Source: an uncultured Prevotella sp. (GTDB lineage: Bacteria; Bacteroidota; Bacteroidia; Bacteroidales; Bacteroidaceae). From it: a stretch of DNA of 10,943 nt. Location of the stretch: contig CAAHDP010000152.1 in NCBI GenBank assembly GCA_900770515.1, positions 1 to 10,943 of the forward strand, given 5' to 3'. The translations under genes and the position numbers were made by a program. Below the pieces are notes generated by a model. It saw nothing but the letters and a program-made list of their open reading frames with translations, searched no databases and was not told the origin of the DNA. Below are positions 1-5,430 of this stretch, in pieces (position 1 is the stretch's first letter; the number at the start of each line of letters is the position of its first letter).

Positions 1-275
1 CCATGACAGGAAATCTCGGTGGAGTTCTCGCCTGTATAACTGTGGGGTGCACGGAACACGCTCACCAGTACATCATCGATGGTGTTGCCATCCTTATCCT
101 TGATTTCGCCATAATGCAGAGTGTAGGGCTTGGCTTCTTCCAGGGATTTGCCGTTGGCGGCGGTGAAAACCTGGTCGGTGATGGTAATGGCGTTGTTGCC
201 ACTGAGTCGGATGATTCCGATGGCGCCGCCAGCGGGTGTTGCCAGGGCGCAGATACATTCTTCTTGATTCTTCAT
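1..275 (-). CDS. mnmE: tRNA modification GTPase MnmE, N-terminal part (cut by window edge)
   Basis: Only the first 91 residues are present; the gene runs off the left edge. MnmE works with MnmG to install the carboxymethylaminomethyl (or aminomethyl) group on wobble uridine 34 of certain tRNAs in the cytoplasm. The visible part is the N-terminal, formyl-tetrahydrofolate-binding TrmE domain. It shows the family hallmarks CALATPAGGAIGIIRLSG (about residues 9-26), DDVLVSVFRAPHSYTGE (about 67-83) and the beginning of the EISCHG motif at the cut. The G domain and the C-terminal CxGK motif lie outside the window. The ATG at 273-275 is the natural start because the TrmE domain begins directly after it. 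No Shine-Dalgarno sequence is seen. The short leader is AT-rich and a palindromic repeat ends 17 bp before the start codon. The upstream gene on the same strand (nucleoside phosphorylase) is 335 bp away, so co-transcription is uncertain. Confidence 0.94.
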   Translation of the reverse strand, partial: MKNQEECICALATPAGGAIGIIRLSGNNAITITDQVFTAANGKSLEEAKPYTLHYGEIKDKDGNTIDDVLVSVFRAPHSYTGENSTEISCH

Positions 276-292
276 TTCTGATTTGTATTTTA

Positions 293-388
293 AAGCTTTT
301 GCCCTTTCAGGGCGACAGGGTTGTTTGCTGTTTTAACCCAGGGCGTTGCCCTGGGCTAGGAGCTTCTGCCCTTTCAGGGCGTATTGCT
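293..388 (-). repeat. Three-hairpin palindromic element, copy 1
   Basis: Read on the minus strand, this about 96 bp unit has three palindromes in order: GCCCTGAAAGGGC (368-380), a CCCAGGGC/GCCCTGGG pair with a 3-nt loop (337-355), and GCCCTGAAAGGGC (301-313). It ends in an AAGCTT-containing tail (293-298). The same order and linkers recur at 5051-5139 (opposite orientation) and 5160-5254 (same orientation). The 52-bp block 337-388 differs from 5203-5254 at one base. It encodes nothing and lies just upstream of mnmE. It resembles REP/BIME-type dispersed palindromes of Bacteroidota; no mobilising transposase is in the window. Confidence 0.85.
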
Positions 389-399
389 GCAATGAGTTA

Positions 400-526
400 G
401 CGTCCCGCCGGATTTGAAATCCGGCGTTTAAAAATGTCCTAACCTATTTAGGTTCTGTGGATTTGTAATCCGCAGCAAAGGAGTATGCTTTTCTTTTGTT
501 GGGGGATTACAAATCCCCCGGGACGC
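400..526. repeat. Multi-hairpin element of GGATTT/AAATCC palindromes closed by an outer stem
   Basis: Four consecutive inverted repeats lie inside an outer stem, GCGTCCC (400-406) against GGGACGC (520-526). They are GCCGGATTT/AAATCCGGC (407-425, perfect 9-bp arms around one base), AACCTA/TAGGTT (441-454), CTGTGGATT/AATCCGCAG (455-475, one G-T pair) and GGGGGATT/AATCCCCC (501-519, 3-nt loop). Three of the four share a GGATT/AATCC core, so they look like diverged copies of one palindrome. As single-stranded DNA or RNA the whole could fold into a cloverleaf-like multibranch structure. It resembles REP-type elements mobilised by Y1 (RAYT) transposases in Bacteroidota, which is inference. No coding potential is seen. 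Confidence 0.7.
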
Positions 527-543
527 CTAGCGGGGGGTGCGAG

Positions 544-605
544 AGCTTCTGCCCTTTACCTTTCCCTTCGGCCGGTGACCGTTGGTTCAGGGCGTATTGC
601 TGCAA
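544..605 (-). repeat. Degraded palindromic repeat copy with a 30-bp insert in its loop
   Basis: On the + strand, GAGCTTCTGCCCTTT (543-557) and CAGGGCGTATTGCTGCAATG (588-607) match the two halves of the uninterrupted repeat at 359-394. They are separated by about 30 bp (558-587) that splits the GCCCTTTCAGGGC palindrome. The extra segment contains its own small palindrome, CGGTGACCG. The copy abuts the stop codon of the nucleoside phosphorylase gene at 611-613. Confidence 0.7.
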
Positions 606-610
606 TGGAC

Positions 611-1483
611 CTAGATTCTATCGAGCACAACCTTGATGAGGTTGTCGATGGTGCTCTTATAGCCTGTGTTGGCACTGAGGGCTCGACGGTTGGCGATGAC
701 CATGCAGCAGGTTAATGCCTTGTGGCCGAGGAGAAGAGAAAGACCAGCAAGAGCTGAACTCTCCATCTCGAAGTTATTGACACGCAAGCCGTTATACTCG
801 AATTCCTCTATCTTTGCGTTAAGCTCAGGATCGGCAAGAGGGGCACGGAGTTCTCTGCCCTGAGGACCGTAGAAACCGCCGCAGGCGATGGTGATTCCGC
901 GAACCATGTCATCGCCGGCAATCTGATTGAGCAGCTCCGGGTCGTTGTCTACACAGTATGGATTTCCTATCTGGTCGTTCCACTTCACCTGGCGCTTGAA
1001 CTCAGCCTCAGTCTCGAGGTCGCAGATTTCATTGCGGCGGGCATAGAAGTTGATGAGTCCGTCGAAACCGATGCTCTTCTGTGAAGCCACGAAGGTTCCG
1101 GCAGGACAGTTGAGCTGCAAGCCTCCACAGGTTCCGATGCGCACGAGGGTGAGGGTGGTGTGCTCCGGTTTTTCGGTGCGGGTAGCGAAGTCGATGTTCT
1201 TCAGTGCATCCAGCTCATTGACTACGATGTCAATGTTGTCGCATCCGATTCCAGTGCTCTGCACGGTGATTCTCTTGCCTTTATATGTACCGGTGATGGC
1301 GTGGAATTCGCGGCTTGCCACCTCGCATTCCTTCTCCTCGAAATGGGATGCTACGAGAGCTACGCGACCTGGGTCGCCTACAAGAATTACTTTATCCGCC
1401 ACCTGTTCCGGGCGTAAATGGAGGTGGAAGCAACTTCCATCTTCATTGATGATCAATTCTGATTCTGCAAAATATTTGCTCAT
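611..1483 (-). CDS. udp: Nucleoside phosphorylase, uridine phosphorylase type
   Basis: The 290-residue cytoplasmic enzyme belongs to the PNP/UDP phosphorylase superfamily. It would split a nucleoside (most likely uridine) with phosphate into free base and ribose-1-phosphate for pyrimidine salvage. Visible motifs are the phosphate-binding loop GDPGRV (residues 36-41), STGIG (76-80), RIGTCGG (115-121, the Arg being the expected second phosphate ligand), FYGPQGRE (204-211) and NFEMESSAL (237-245). The last is the ribose-binding E-M-E signature. The Gln and Arg of FYGPQGR match the Q/R pair that E. coli Udp uses to recognise uracil, which favours uridine over purine nucleosides. At 290 residues it is longer than E. 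coli Udp (about 253); Bacteroidota members are often this size. The ATG at 1481-1483 starts the conserved region with little spare sequence. There is no Shine-Dalgarno sequence. A Bacteroidota-type promoter lies about 50 nt upstream. Ribose-1-phosphate could feed the pentose-phosphate genes near the other end of the window. The exact substrate is not proven by sequence. Confidence 0.87.
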   Translation of the reverse strand: MSKYFAESELIINEDGSCFHLHLRPEQVADKVILVGDPGRVALVASHFEEKECEVASREFHAITGTYKGKRITVQSTGIGCDNIDIVVNELDALKNIDFATRTEKPEHTTLTLVRIGTCGGLQLNCPAGTFVASQKSIGFDGLINFYARRNEICDLETEAEFKRQVKWNDQIGNPYCVDNDPELLNQIAGDDMVRGITIACGGFYGPQGRELRAPLADPELNAKIEEFEYNGLRVNNFEMESSALAGLSLLLGHKALTCCMVIANRRALSANTGYKSTIDNLIKVVLDRI

Positions 1484-1535
1484 AATTCCAATTGTTTTGA
1501 TTGTTAGTAACTGTTTCTTTCCTTTATGTAAAGTA

Positions 1536-1567
1536 CAAAGTTAGCATTATTTCCTGGAATGTGCAAA
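1536..1567 (-). promoter_or_regulatory. Bacteroidota sigma-ABfr-type promoter for the nucleoside phosphorylase gene
   Basis: On the minus strand, TTTG (1567-1564) is followed after exactly 20 nt by TAACTTTG (1543-1536). This fits the Bacteroidota consensus TTTG/TTG, 19-21 nt, TAnnTTTG at every fixed position. Transcription would start around 1530, giving a leader of roughly 45 nt before the ATG at 1483. The site lies in the 209-bp intergenic region shared with the divergent serpin gene. Confidence 0.75.
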
Positions 1568-1692
1568 GGTTTTACGGTTTTTTAAACAATTATTTTCGAG
1601 AAATATTAAGAAGAGTTAAAATAAAGAAGAGTGATGCAAGGATTTGCGGATTGCTGCATTTTACTAGCAGATGAAATTTAAAAGAAGAGATT

Positions 1693-2973
1693 ATGAAAAA
1701 GAATAACATGATGAAGTCTGCCGTGCTGATGATGCTGGCAGCTATGGCTATCAACTCTTGCTCTACAAGCAAAAACGTGAATAAGGAAATCAAGGACGAG
1801 AACCAGGTGGCTCGCCCTGACAAAGATATGGATATGGACGAAGAATATCTGACTCTATCGGATGCTCAGCTCGACATCCTGCAGAAGAACAACAAGTTTG
1901 CCTTCAACCTCTTCCAGAAGGTTTCGGGAATGGACTCGAAGGTGGTTTCGCCTATGAGCGTTTCCTATCTCATGGGTATGTTGGCAAACGGTGCTGACGG
2001 TGAAACCCAGCAGGAAATCATGAAGGCGATTGGCTGCGACGGGGTGAGCGTGAAGGAACTGAACGAGCTTTATAAGTCGCTGATCATGAGTGCCGGTAAG
2101 TTGGATAAGCAGACCGACGTGAATATCGCTAACTACGTGGCTGTCAATAAGAAATATCAGTTGGATAAAGATTTTGTGAAGGCTGTTTCTGACAATTATC
2201 AGGCTGGAATCGAGAGCCTCGATTTCAATTCACAGAAGTCGGCTGACCGCATCAACTCCTGGTGTGAGAAGCAGACAAAGGGAATGATTCCGAAGTTTAT
2301 CGACAGCATGGAGCCTAGTGCTGTTTCCTATCTGCTGAACGCCATTTACTTCAAGGGTACATGGATGAAGGAGTTTGACAAGAATGACACGAAGCTGGAG
2401 AATTTCCGTGGCTATACGCGCGATATCCAGAAGGTGGAGATGATGCATCAGAACGAGAAATTCGACTGTTATGAGAATGAAACCTTCAAGGCGGTACAGC
2501 TGCTCTACGGCAACGGAACCTACTGCATGACCGTCATGCTGCCTAACGAAGGCAAGAGCATCGACGACATGATGAAGGGCATGGATGCAGGAAAATTCAT
2601 GACAATGATGGGAAATGTGGAGGAGTGCGAGGTAGACTTGAAATTGCCTAAGTTTACCACAGAAATGGAATTGCCGCTCAACGACATCATCAGTCAGCTG
2701 GGTGCGCCATCTATCTTCATCCCGTCGAAGGCAGATTTCAGCCGTTTCGCCAAGGGCGATTTCTTCGTGAGCCAGATGTTGCAGAAGGCAAAGATAGAGG
2801 TGAGCGAAAAGGGAACCGAGGCTGCTGCCGTTACCGGAGCCATCATGCTTTCAGCCCTGGCGCCAAGAGAAGAGCGCCATGTGGTTTTCCATGCTGACCG
2901 TCCGTTCGTTTATACGATTACCGACCGACAGACCGGCGCCATCCTCTTCATGGGACAGTTTACCGGAAAATAA
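1693..2973 (+). CDS. Serpin (serine protease inhibitor), predicted lipoprotein
   Basis: The 426-residue protein has a hydrophobic signal segment (about residues 8-22) ending in I-N-S-C, with Cys23 as probable lipidation site. An approximately 40-residue polar, acidic linker follows, then a full serpin fold from about residue 65. Serpin landmarks are VVSPMSVSYLMGMLANGA (84-101), LLNAIYFKGTWMKEFD (about 215-230) and the reactive-loop hinge EKGTEAAAVTG (372-382). The hinge is the inhibitory form: Gly at P15, Thr at P14 and small residues at P12-P9. This argues for a working suicide inhibitor that inserts its loop after cleavage. Counting 17 residues from the hinge Glu places P1 near Ala388 and P1' near Leu389 (MLSALAP), suggesting elastase-, chymotrypsin- or subtilisin-like targets; this is only a positional estimate. 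A purine-rich AAGAAGAG precedes the ATG at 1693. No convincing promoter was found; TATTTTCG at 1591-1598 is a weak -7-like candidate. A terminator follows the stop, so it is probably monocistronic. Confidence 0.95.
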   Translation: MKKNNMMKSAVLMMLAAMAINSCSTSKNVNKEIKDENQVARPDKDMDMDEEYLTLSDAQLDILQKNNKFAFNLFQKVSGMDSKVVSPMSVSYLMGMLANGADGETQQEIMKAIGCDGVSVKELNELYKSLIMSAGKLDKQTDVNIANYVAVNKKYQLDKDFVKAVSDNYQAGIESLDFNSQKSADRINSWCEKQTKGMIPKFIDSMEPSAVSYLLNAIYFKGTWMKEFDKNDTKLENFRGYTRDIQKVEMMHQNEKFDCYENETFKAVQLLYGNGTYCMTVMLPNEGKSIDDMMKGMDAGKFMTMMGNVEECEVDLKLPKFTTEMELPLNDIISQLGAPSIFIPSKADFSRFAKGDFFVSQMLQKAKIEVSEKGTEAAAVTGAIMLSALAPREERHVVFHADRPFVYTITDRQTGAILFMGQFTGK

Positions 2974-3009
2974 ACAAAGAATGTTACACGAGAATTAAAT
3001 ATAGTTGTA

Positions 3010-3053
3010 GGGGGAAAGGCTCATTCATAAACGCAGCCCTTCCCCTTTTTTTT
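3010..3053 (+). terminator. Rho-independent terminator after the serpin gene
   Basis: GGGGAAAGGCT (3011-3021) pairs with AGCCCTTCCCC (3035-3045), with one A-C mismatch and a 13-nt loop. Eight T residues follow immediately (3046-3053). It begins about 37 nt after the serpin stop codon. Confidence 0.88.
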
Positions 3054-3135
3054 GTCTTTTCTTACTATAAAAACGGGTACATTTATAATATAAATGCATT
3101 AGAACCGATTTTATAATAAAAATCTATAAAAAAGA

Positions 3136-3165
3136 TTGCGGTTTCAAAAAATATTTGTACTTTTG
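3136..3165 (+). promoter_or_regulatory. Bacteroidota sigma-ABfr-type promoter for the GH109-like gene
   Basis: TTG (3136-3138) is followed after 19 nt by TACTTTTG (3158-3165), matching TTG, 19-21 nt, TAnnTTTG. It sits in a strongly AT-rich stretch after the serpin terminator. Predicted transcription start near 3171 gives a leader of about 138 nt before the ATG at 3309. Confidence 0.72.
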
Positions 3166-3308
3166 TAGAGTCATTCTGATTTTCGTCTCGTCTTATAATG
3201 CGACACAAGGGCGGATGGAACATCAGAAATGATAAAACAGGGGTTTTCTTAGATGCTCCGAAACCTAATAAATAAGTTTTCTAACTAACTGTGTCGCAGA
3301 AAATAGGG
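3166..3308 (+). other. Leader region of the GH109-like gene with a long-range inverted repeat
   Basis: This gene-free leader completes the 335-bp gap between the serpin and GH109-like genes. TGCGACACA (3199-3207) is a perfect 9-bp inverted match to TGTGTCGCA (3290-3298), which ends 10 nt before the start codon. Pairing across the 82-nt loop would bring the leader's 5' part next to the ribosome-binding region. No known riboswitch pattern was recognised. Confidence 0.35.
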
Positions 3309-4952
3309 ATGAAAATTAAGAGTTTTTTGATTGCGTCTTTGGCTGCATTCTCTCTGACAGCAGGCGCACAGTCTTTGTCACCAAGTACTAAATGGCATTG
3401 GGACAAGGGTACAATCGTAGTTGACACACCTGAGCGTCCTGCCGGACAGGAGAACGTATTAGGCTTGAAGGCACCCAAGTTGCAGACAGTACGTGTGGGC
3501 TTTGTGGGGCTGGGAATGCGTGGACCATGGGCGGTGATGCGTTTCTGCCACATTCCAGGTGTAGAAATCGTTGCACTTTGTGATTATGAGGAGGCTAGAG
3601 CTGAGAAATCTCAGGAGTATCTCCGCAAGCAGGGATTGAAGCCTGCCGACATCTACAGCGGAGCCAAGGGTTACGAGGAGTTGTGCAAGCGCAAGGACAT
3701 CGACCTGGTTTACATCGCTGCCGACTGGAATCACCATTTCCCAGTGGCTAAGATGGCGATGGAGAACGGCAAGCATACTGCCATCGAGGTGCCTAGTGCA
3801 ATGAACCTGGAACAGTGTTGGAGCCTGATAGACCTCAGCGAGAAGACACGTCAGCATTGCTTCATTCTGGAGAACTGCTGCTATGACTATTATGAGATGA
3901 ACGCCCTGGCTATGGCGCAGGACGGAGTGTTCGGAAACATCATTCGTGCTGAAGGTGCTTACATCCACTGCCTGGAGGACTTCTGGAATGCTTACTGGCA
4001 GGATCCTAATGACAATGACAAGGACAATCTGCACTGGCGCATGAAGTACAACATGGAGAACCGTGGTGACGTTTATCCTACTCACGGCTTGGGTCCTGTA
4101 GCTCAGTGTCTGAACATCCACCGTGGCGACCGCTTTACTACATTGGTTGCAATGGATACGGAATCTTTCGTAGGCAAGGACTGGGTTTCAAAGAAGAGCG
4201 GCAAGGAGTGCAAGGAGTTCCGCAATGGCGACCACACTACTACCTTGATGCGTACAGCCAAGGGTAAGGTAGTAGAGATTCAGCACAACGTGATGACTCC
4301 TCAGCCATACAACCGATTGTTCAAGTTGACCGGAACCAAGGGTTATGCTACCAAGTATCCTACCGAGGAGTTTGCTCTTTCTGGTGATGCTTTGAAGGGT
4401 ACAGGTGCTCCTCAGATGGACAACCTCAGTGCTCACGGATTCCTGAACAAGGAGCAGAAGGAAGCGTTGGTGAAGAAGTATTATCATCCTATCCTGAAGA
4501 AGTATGGTGAGCTGGGCCGTCAGATGGGTCACGGTGGAATGGACTTCATCATGGATTCTCGATTGGTTTACTGTCTGCAGAACGGTTTGCCATTGGATAT
4601 GGACGTTTACGACCTGGCTGAGTGGTGCTCACTGGCAGAGTTGGGAGCCATCTCAATGGACAACAACTGTGCACCCGTAGCCTTCCCAGATTTCACCCGT
4701 GGTTTCTGGAACAAGGTGCTGGGTTACAAGCACCAGTATGCTTCTCCTGAGGACGAGGCTGCTACCGAGGCAGCTGCCGCTGCTTACACCAAGGCTCAGA
4801 AGGCAGCAACAGCCAAGTATAATCTGTGGAAGCTCTACGATGCTGTAGCTGCTGCCAAGAAGGCAAACAATGCGAAGGCAGTGAAGAGCGCAACAGCCAA
4901 GTACAAGAAGGCGGTAGTTGCAGCCAAGAAGGCAATGGCTGCCAAGAAGTAA
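3309..4952 (+). CDS. Secreted GH109-type glycosidase / Gfo-Idh-MocA family protein with Ala/Lys-rich tail
   Basis: The 547-residue protein begins with a Sec signal peptide (residues 1-20, probable cleavage AGA|QS). A Rossmann domain follows with NAD-binding G-x-G-x-x-G at 67-72 (GLGMRG). Val161 in EVP (160-162) stands where dehydrogenases of this superfamily usually have the Lys of EKP. YPTHGLGPVA (256-265) is the GH109 signature; Tyr256 and His259 have the spacing of the substrate-contacting Tyr/His of the Elizabethkingia alpha-N-acetylgalactosaminidase, and Glu188 in LENCCYDYY is a further candidate active-site residue. GH109 enzymes use tightly bound NAD for oxidation, elimination and re-addition, releasing alpha-linked GalNAc. 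The activity here is inferred. The catalytic region ends near residue 480. Residues 484-547 form an unusual tail, 41 of 64 residues Ala or Lys, with a repeated ATAKY motif 28 residues apart. A GTG codon at 3291 is in frame, but the ATG at 3309 directly precedes the signal peptide and follows ATAGGG, so it is preferred. It has its own promoter and a downstream hairpin. Confidence 0.83.
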   Translation: MKIKSFLIASLAAFSLTAGAQSLSPSTKWHWDKGTIVVDTPERPAGQENVLGLKAPKLQTVRVGFVGLGMRGPWAVMRFCHIPGVEIVALCDYEEARAEKSQEYLRKQGLKPADIYSGAKGYEELCKRKDIDLVYIAADWNHHFPVAKMAMENGKHTAIEVPSAMNLEQCWSLIDLSEKTRQHCFILENCCYDYYEMNALAMAQDGVFGNIIRAEGAYIHCLEDFWNAYWQDPNDNDKDNLHWRMKYNMENRGDVYPTHGLGPVAQCLNIHRGDRFTTLVAMDTESFVGKDWVSKKSGKECKEFRNGDHTTTLMRTAKGKVVEIQHNVMTPQPYNRLFKLTGTKGYATKYPTEEFALSGDALKGTGAPQMDNLSAHGFLNKEQKEALVKKYYHPILKKYGELGRQMGHGGMDFIMDSRLVYCLQNGLPLDMDVYDLAEWCSLAELGAISMDNNCAPVAFPDFTRGFWNKVLGYKHQYASPEDEAATEAAAAAYTKAQKAATAKYNLWKLYDAVAAAKKANNAKAVKSATAKYKKAVVAAKKAMAAKK

Positions 4953-4960
4953 GGATTATA

Positions 4961-5043
4961 GAACTTTCGCATTTTTCCCCCACACGCCCTGAGCCAATGG
5001 TCATTGGGGCGTGGGGAAAATTAAAAAGAATAATGCTTTTTTT
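4961..5043 (+). terminator. Hairpin and probable terminator after the GH109-like gene, containing a shared 3' element
   Basis: Nine nucleotides after the stop lies GAACTTTCGCAT (4961-4972), which recurs after the GH2 gene. A hairpin follows: CACGCCC (4983-4989) pairs with GGGCGTG (5007-5013), with an inner CAATG/CATTG stem (4995-4999/5002-5006) and a flanking TTTT-CCC/GGG-AAAA extension with bulges (4973-5020). A run of seven T (5037-5043) follows 16 nt later. This is a less standard terminator than those at 3010 and 9469. The block TTTCCCCACACGCCCTGA occurs almost identically at about 4974-4992 and 5041-5058. Confidence 0.5.
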
Positions 5044-5050
5044 CCCCACA

Positions 5051-5139
5051 CGCCCTGAAAGGGCAGAAGCTCCTAGCCCAGGGCAGCGCCCTGGGTTAAT
5101 TATGGTCGCAAGCCTGTCGCCCTGTAAGGGCAAAAGCTT
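5051..5139 (+). repeat. Three-hairpin palindromic element, copy 2
   Basis: In order it has GCCCT/AGGGC (5052-5064), the linker AGAAGCTCCTAG, CCCAGGGC/GCCCTGGG with a 3-nt loop (5077-5095), a 23-nt variable linker, GCCCTGTAAGGGC (5119-5131) and AAAAGCTT. This repeats copy 1 (293-388) in the opposite orientation. The sequence differs mainly in the variable linker, and the stem changes preserve pairing. It lies head-to-head with copy 3. Confidence 0.85.
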
Positions 5140-5181
5140 CAAAGGCCAGACGATTTAAAAAGCTTTTGCCCTTACAGGGCG
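5118..5181. repeat. Perfect 22-bp inverted repeat joining copies 2 and 3
   Basis: Positions 5118-5139 are the exact reverse complement of 5160-5181, separated by a 20-nt AT-rich loop. Each arm contains the AAGCTT-tailed end palindrome of one element copy. GTTTTTATT follows, so the structure could also act as a terminator on the + strand. Confidence 0.85.
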
Positions 5182-5254
5182 TTTTTATTGAATGCCCGTA
5201 TACCCAGGGCGTTGCCCTGGGCTAGGGGCTTCTGCCCTTTCAGGGCGTATTGCT
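5160..5254 (-). repeat. Three-hairpin palindromic element, copy 3
   Basis: On the minus strand it repeats copies 1 and 2: GCCCTGAAAGGGC (5234-5246), CCCAGGGC/GCCCTGGG (5203-5221), a diverged linker, and GCCCTGTAAGGGC (5167-5179) with the AAGCTT tail. The 52-bp block 5203-5254 matches 337-388 at 51 positions. With copy 2 it forms a head-to-head pair, the arrangement typical of BIME/REPIN units. Confidence 0.85.
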
Positions 5255-5353
5255 AAACATGAAGCTTCCAGGGCGTATTGCTAAACATGAAGCTTCCAGG
5301 GCGTATTGCTAAACATGAAGCTTCCAGGGCGTATTGCCAAACATGAGGCTTTT
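5241..5353 (+). repeat. 28-bp tandem repeat, four units plus a degenerate fifth
   Basis: Units begin at 5241, 5269, 5297 and 5325, each starting CAGGGCGTATTGCTAAACAT. The first three are identical. The fourth carries changes and one extra base, and a partial fifth starts at 5354. The unit looks like the outer end of the three-hairpin element with the left half of its GCCCTTTCAGGGC palindrome deleted, joined to a short AAACATGA spacer. The array ends about 65 bp before the GH2 start codon, so it is probably within or beside that gene's leader. No spacers are present, so it is not a CRISPR array. Confidence 0.92.
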
Positions 5354-5430
5354 CAGGGCGTATTGCCATGATTTATACAGGCGATGGGGGAACTTTCTAA
5401 CTTGGAAAAACTTAATACAAAAATCAACAA

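Noticed and set aside
1591..1598. TATTTTCG as -7 box of the serpin promoter
   Set aside because: One mismatch to TAnnTTTG and no TTG-type -33 box at the right distance, so it is mentioned only as weak.
3291..3308. GTG at 3291 as start of the GH109-like gene
   Set aside because: It would add six residues in front of a typical signal peptide. The ATG at 3309 directly precedes the Lys-Ile-Lys n-region and has ATAGGG upstream.
4826..5158. Open frame of 110 codons running from the GH109-like tail into the repeats
   Set aside because: It is a shifted reading of the Ala/Lys-coding tail followed by palindromic repeats; the resulting SPGQRPG-like translation is what such repeats produce by chance.
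5241..5366. Possible CRISPR array because of a 28-bp repeat
   Set aside because: The units are directly adjacent with no variable spacers, and no cas genes are present. It is a tandem repeat derived from the neighbouring palindromic element.
5399..5406. TAACTTGG as -7 box of the GH2 promoter
   Set aside because: It mismatches the consensus in the TTTG part and has no upstream partner box; not annotated.
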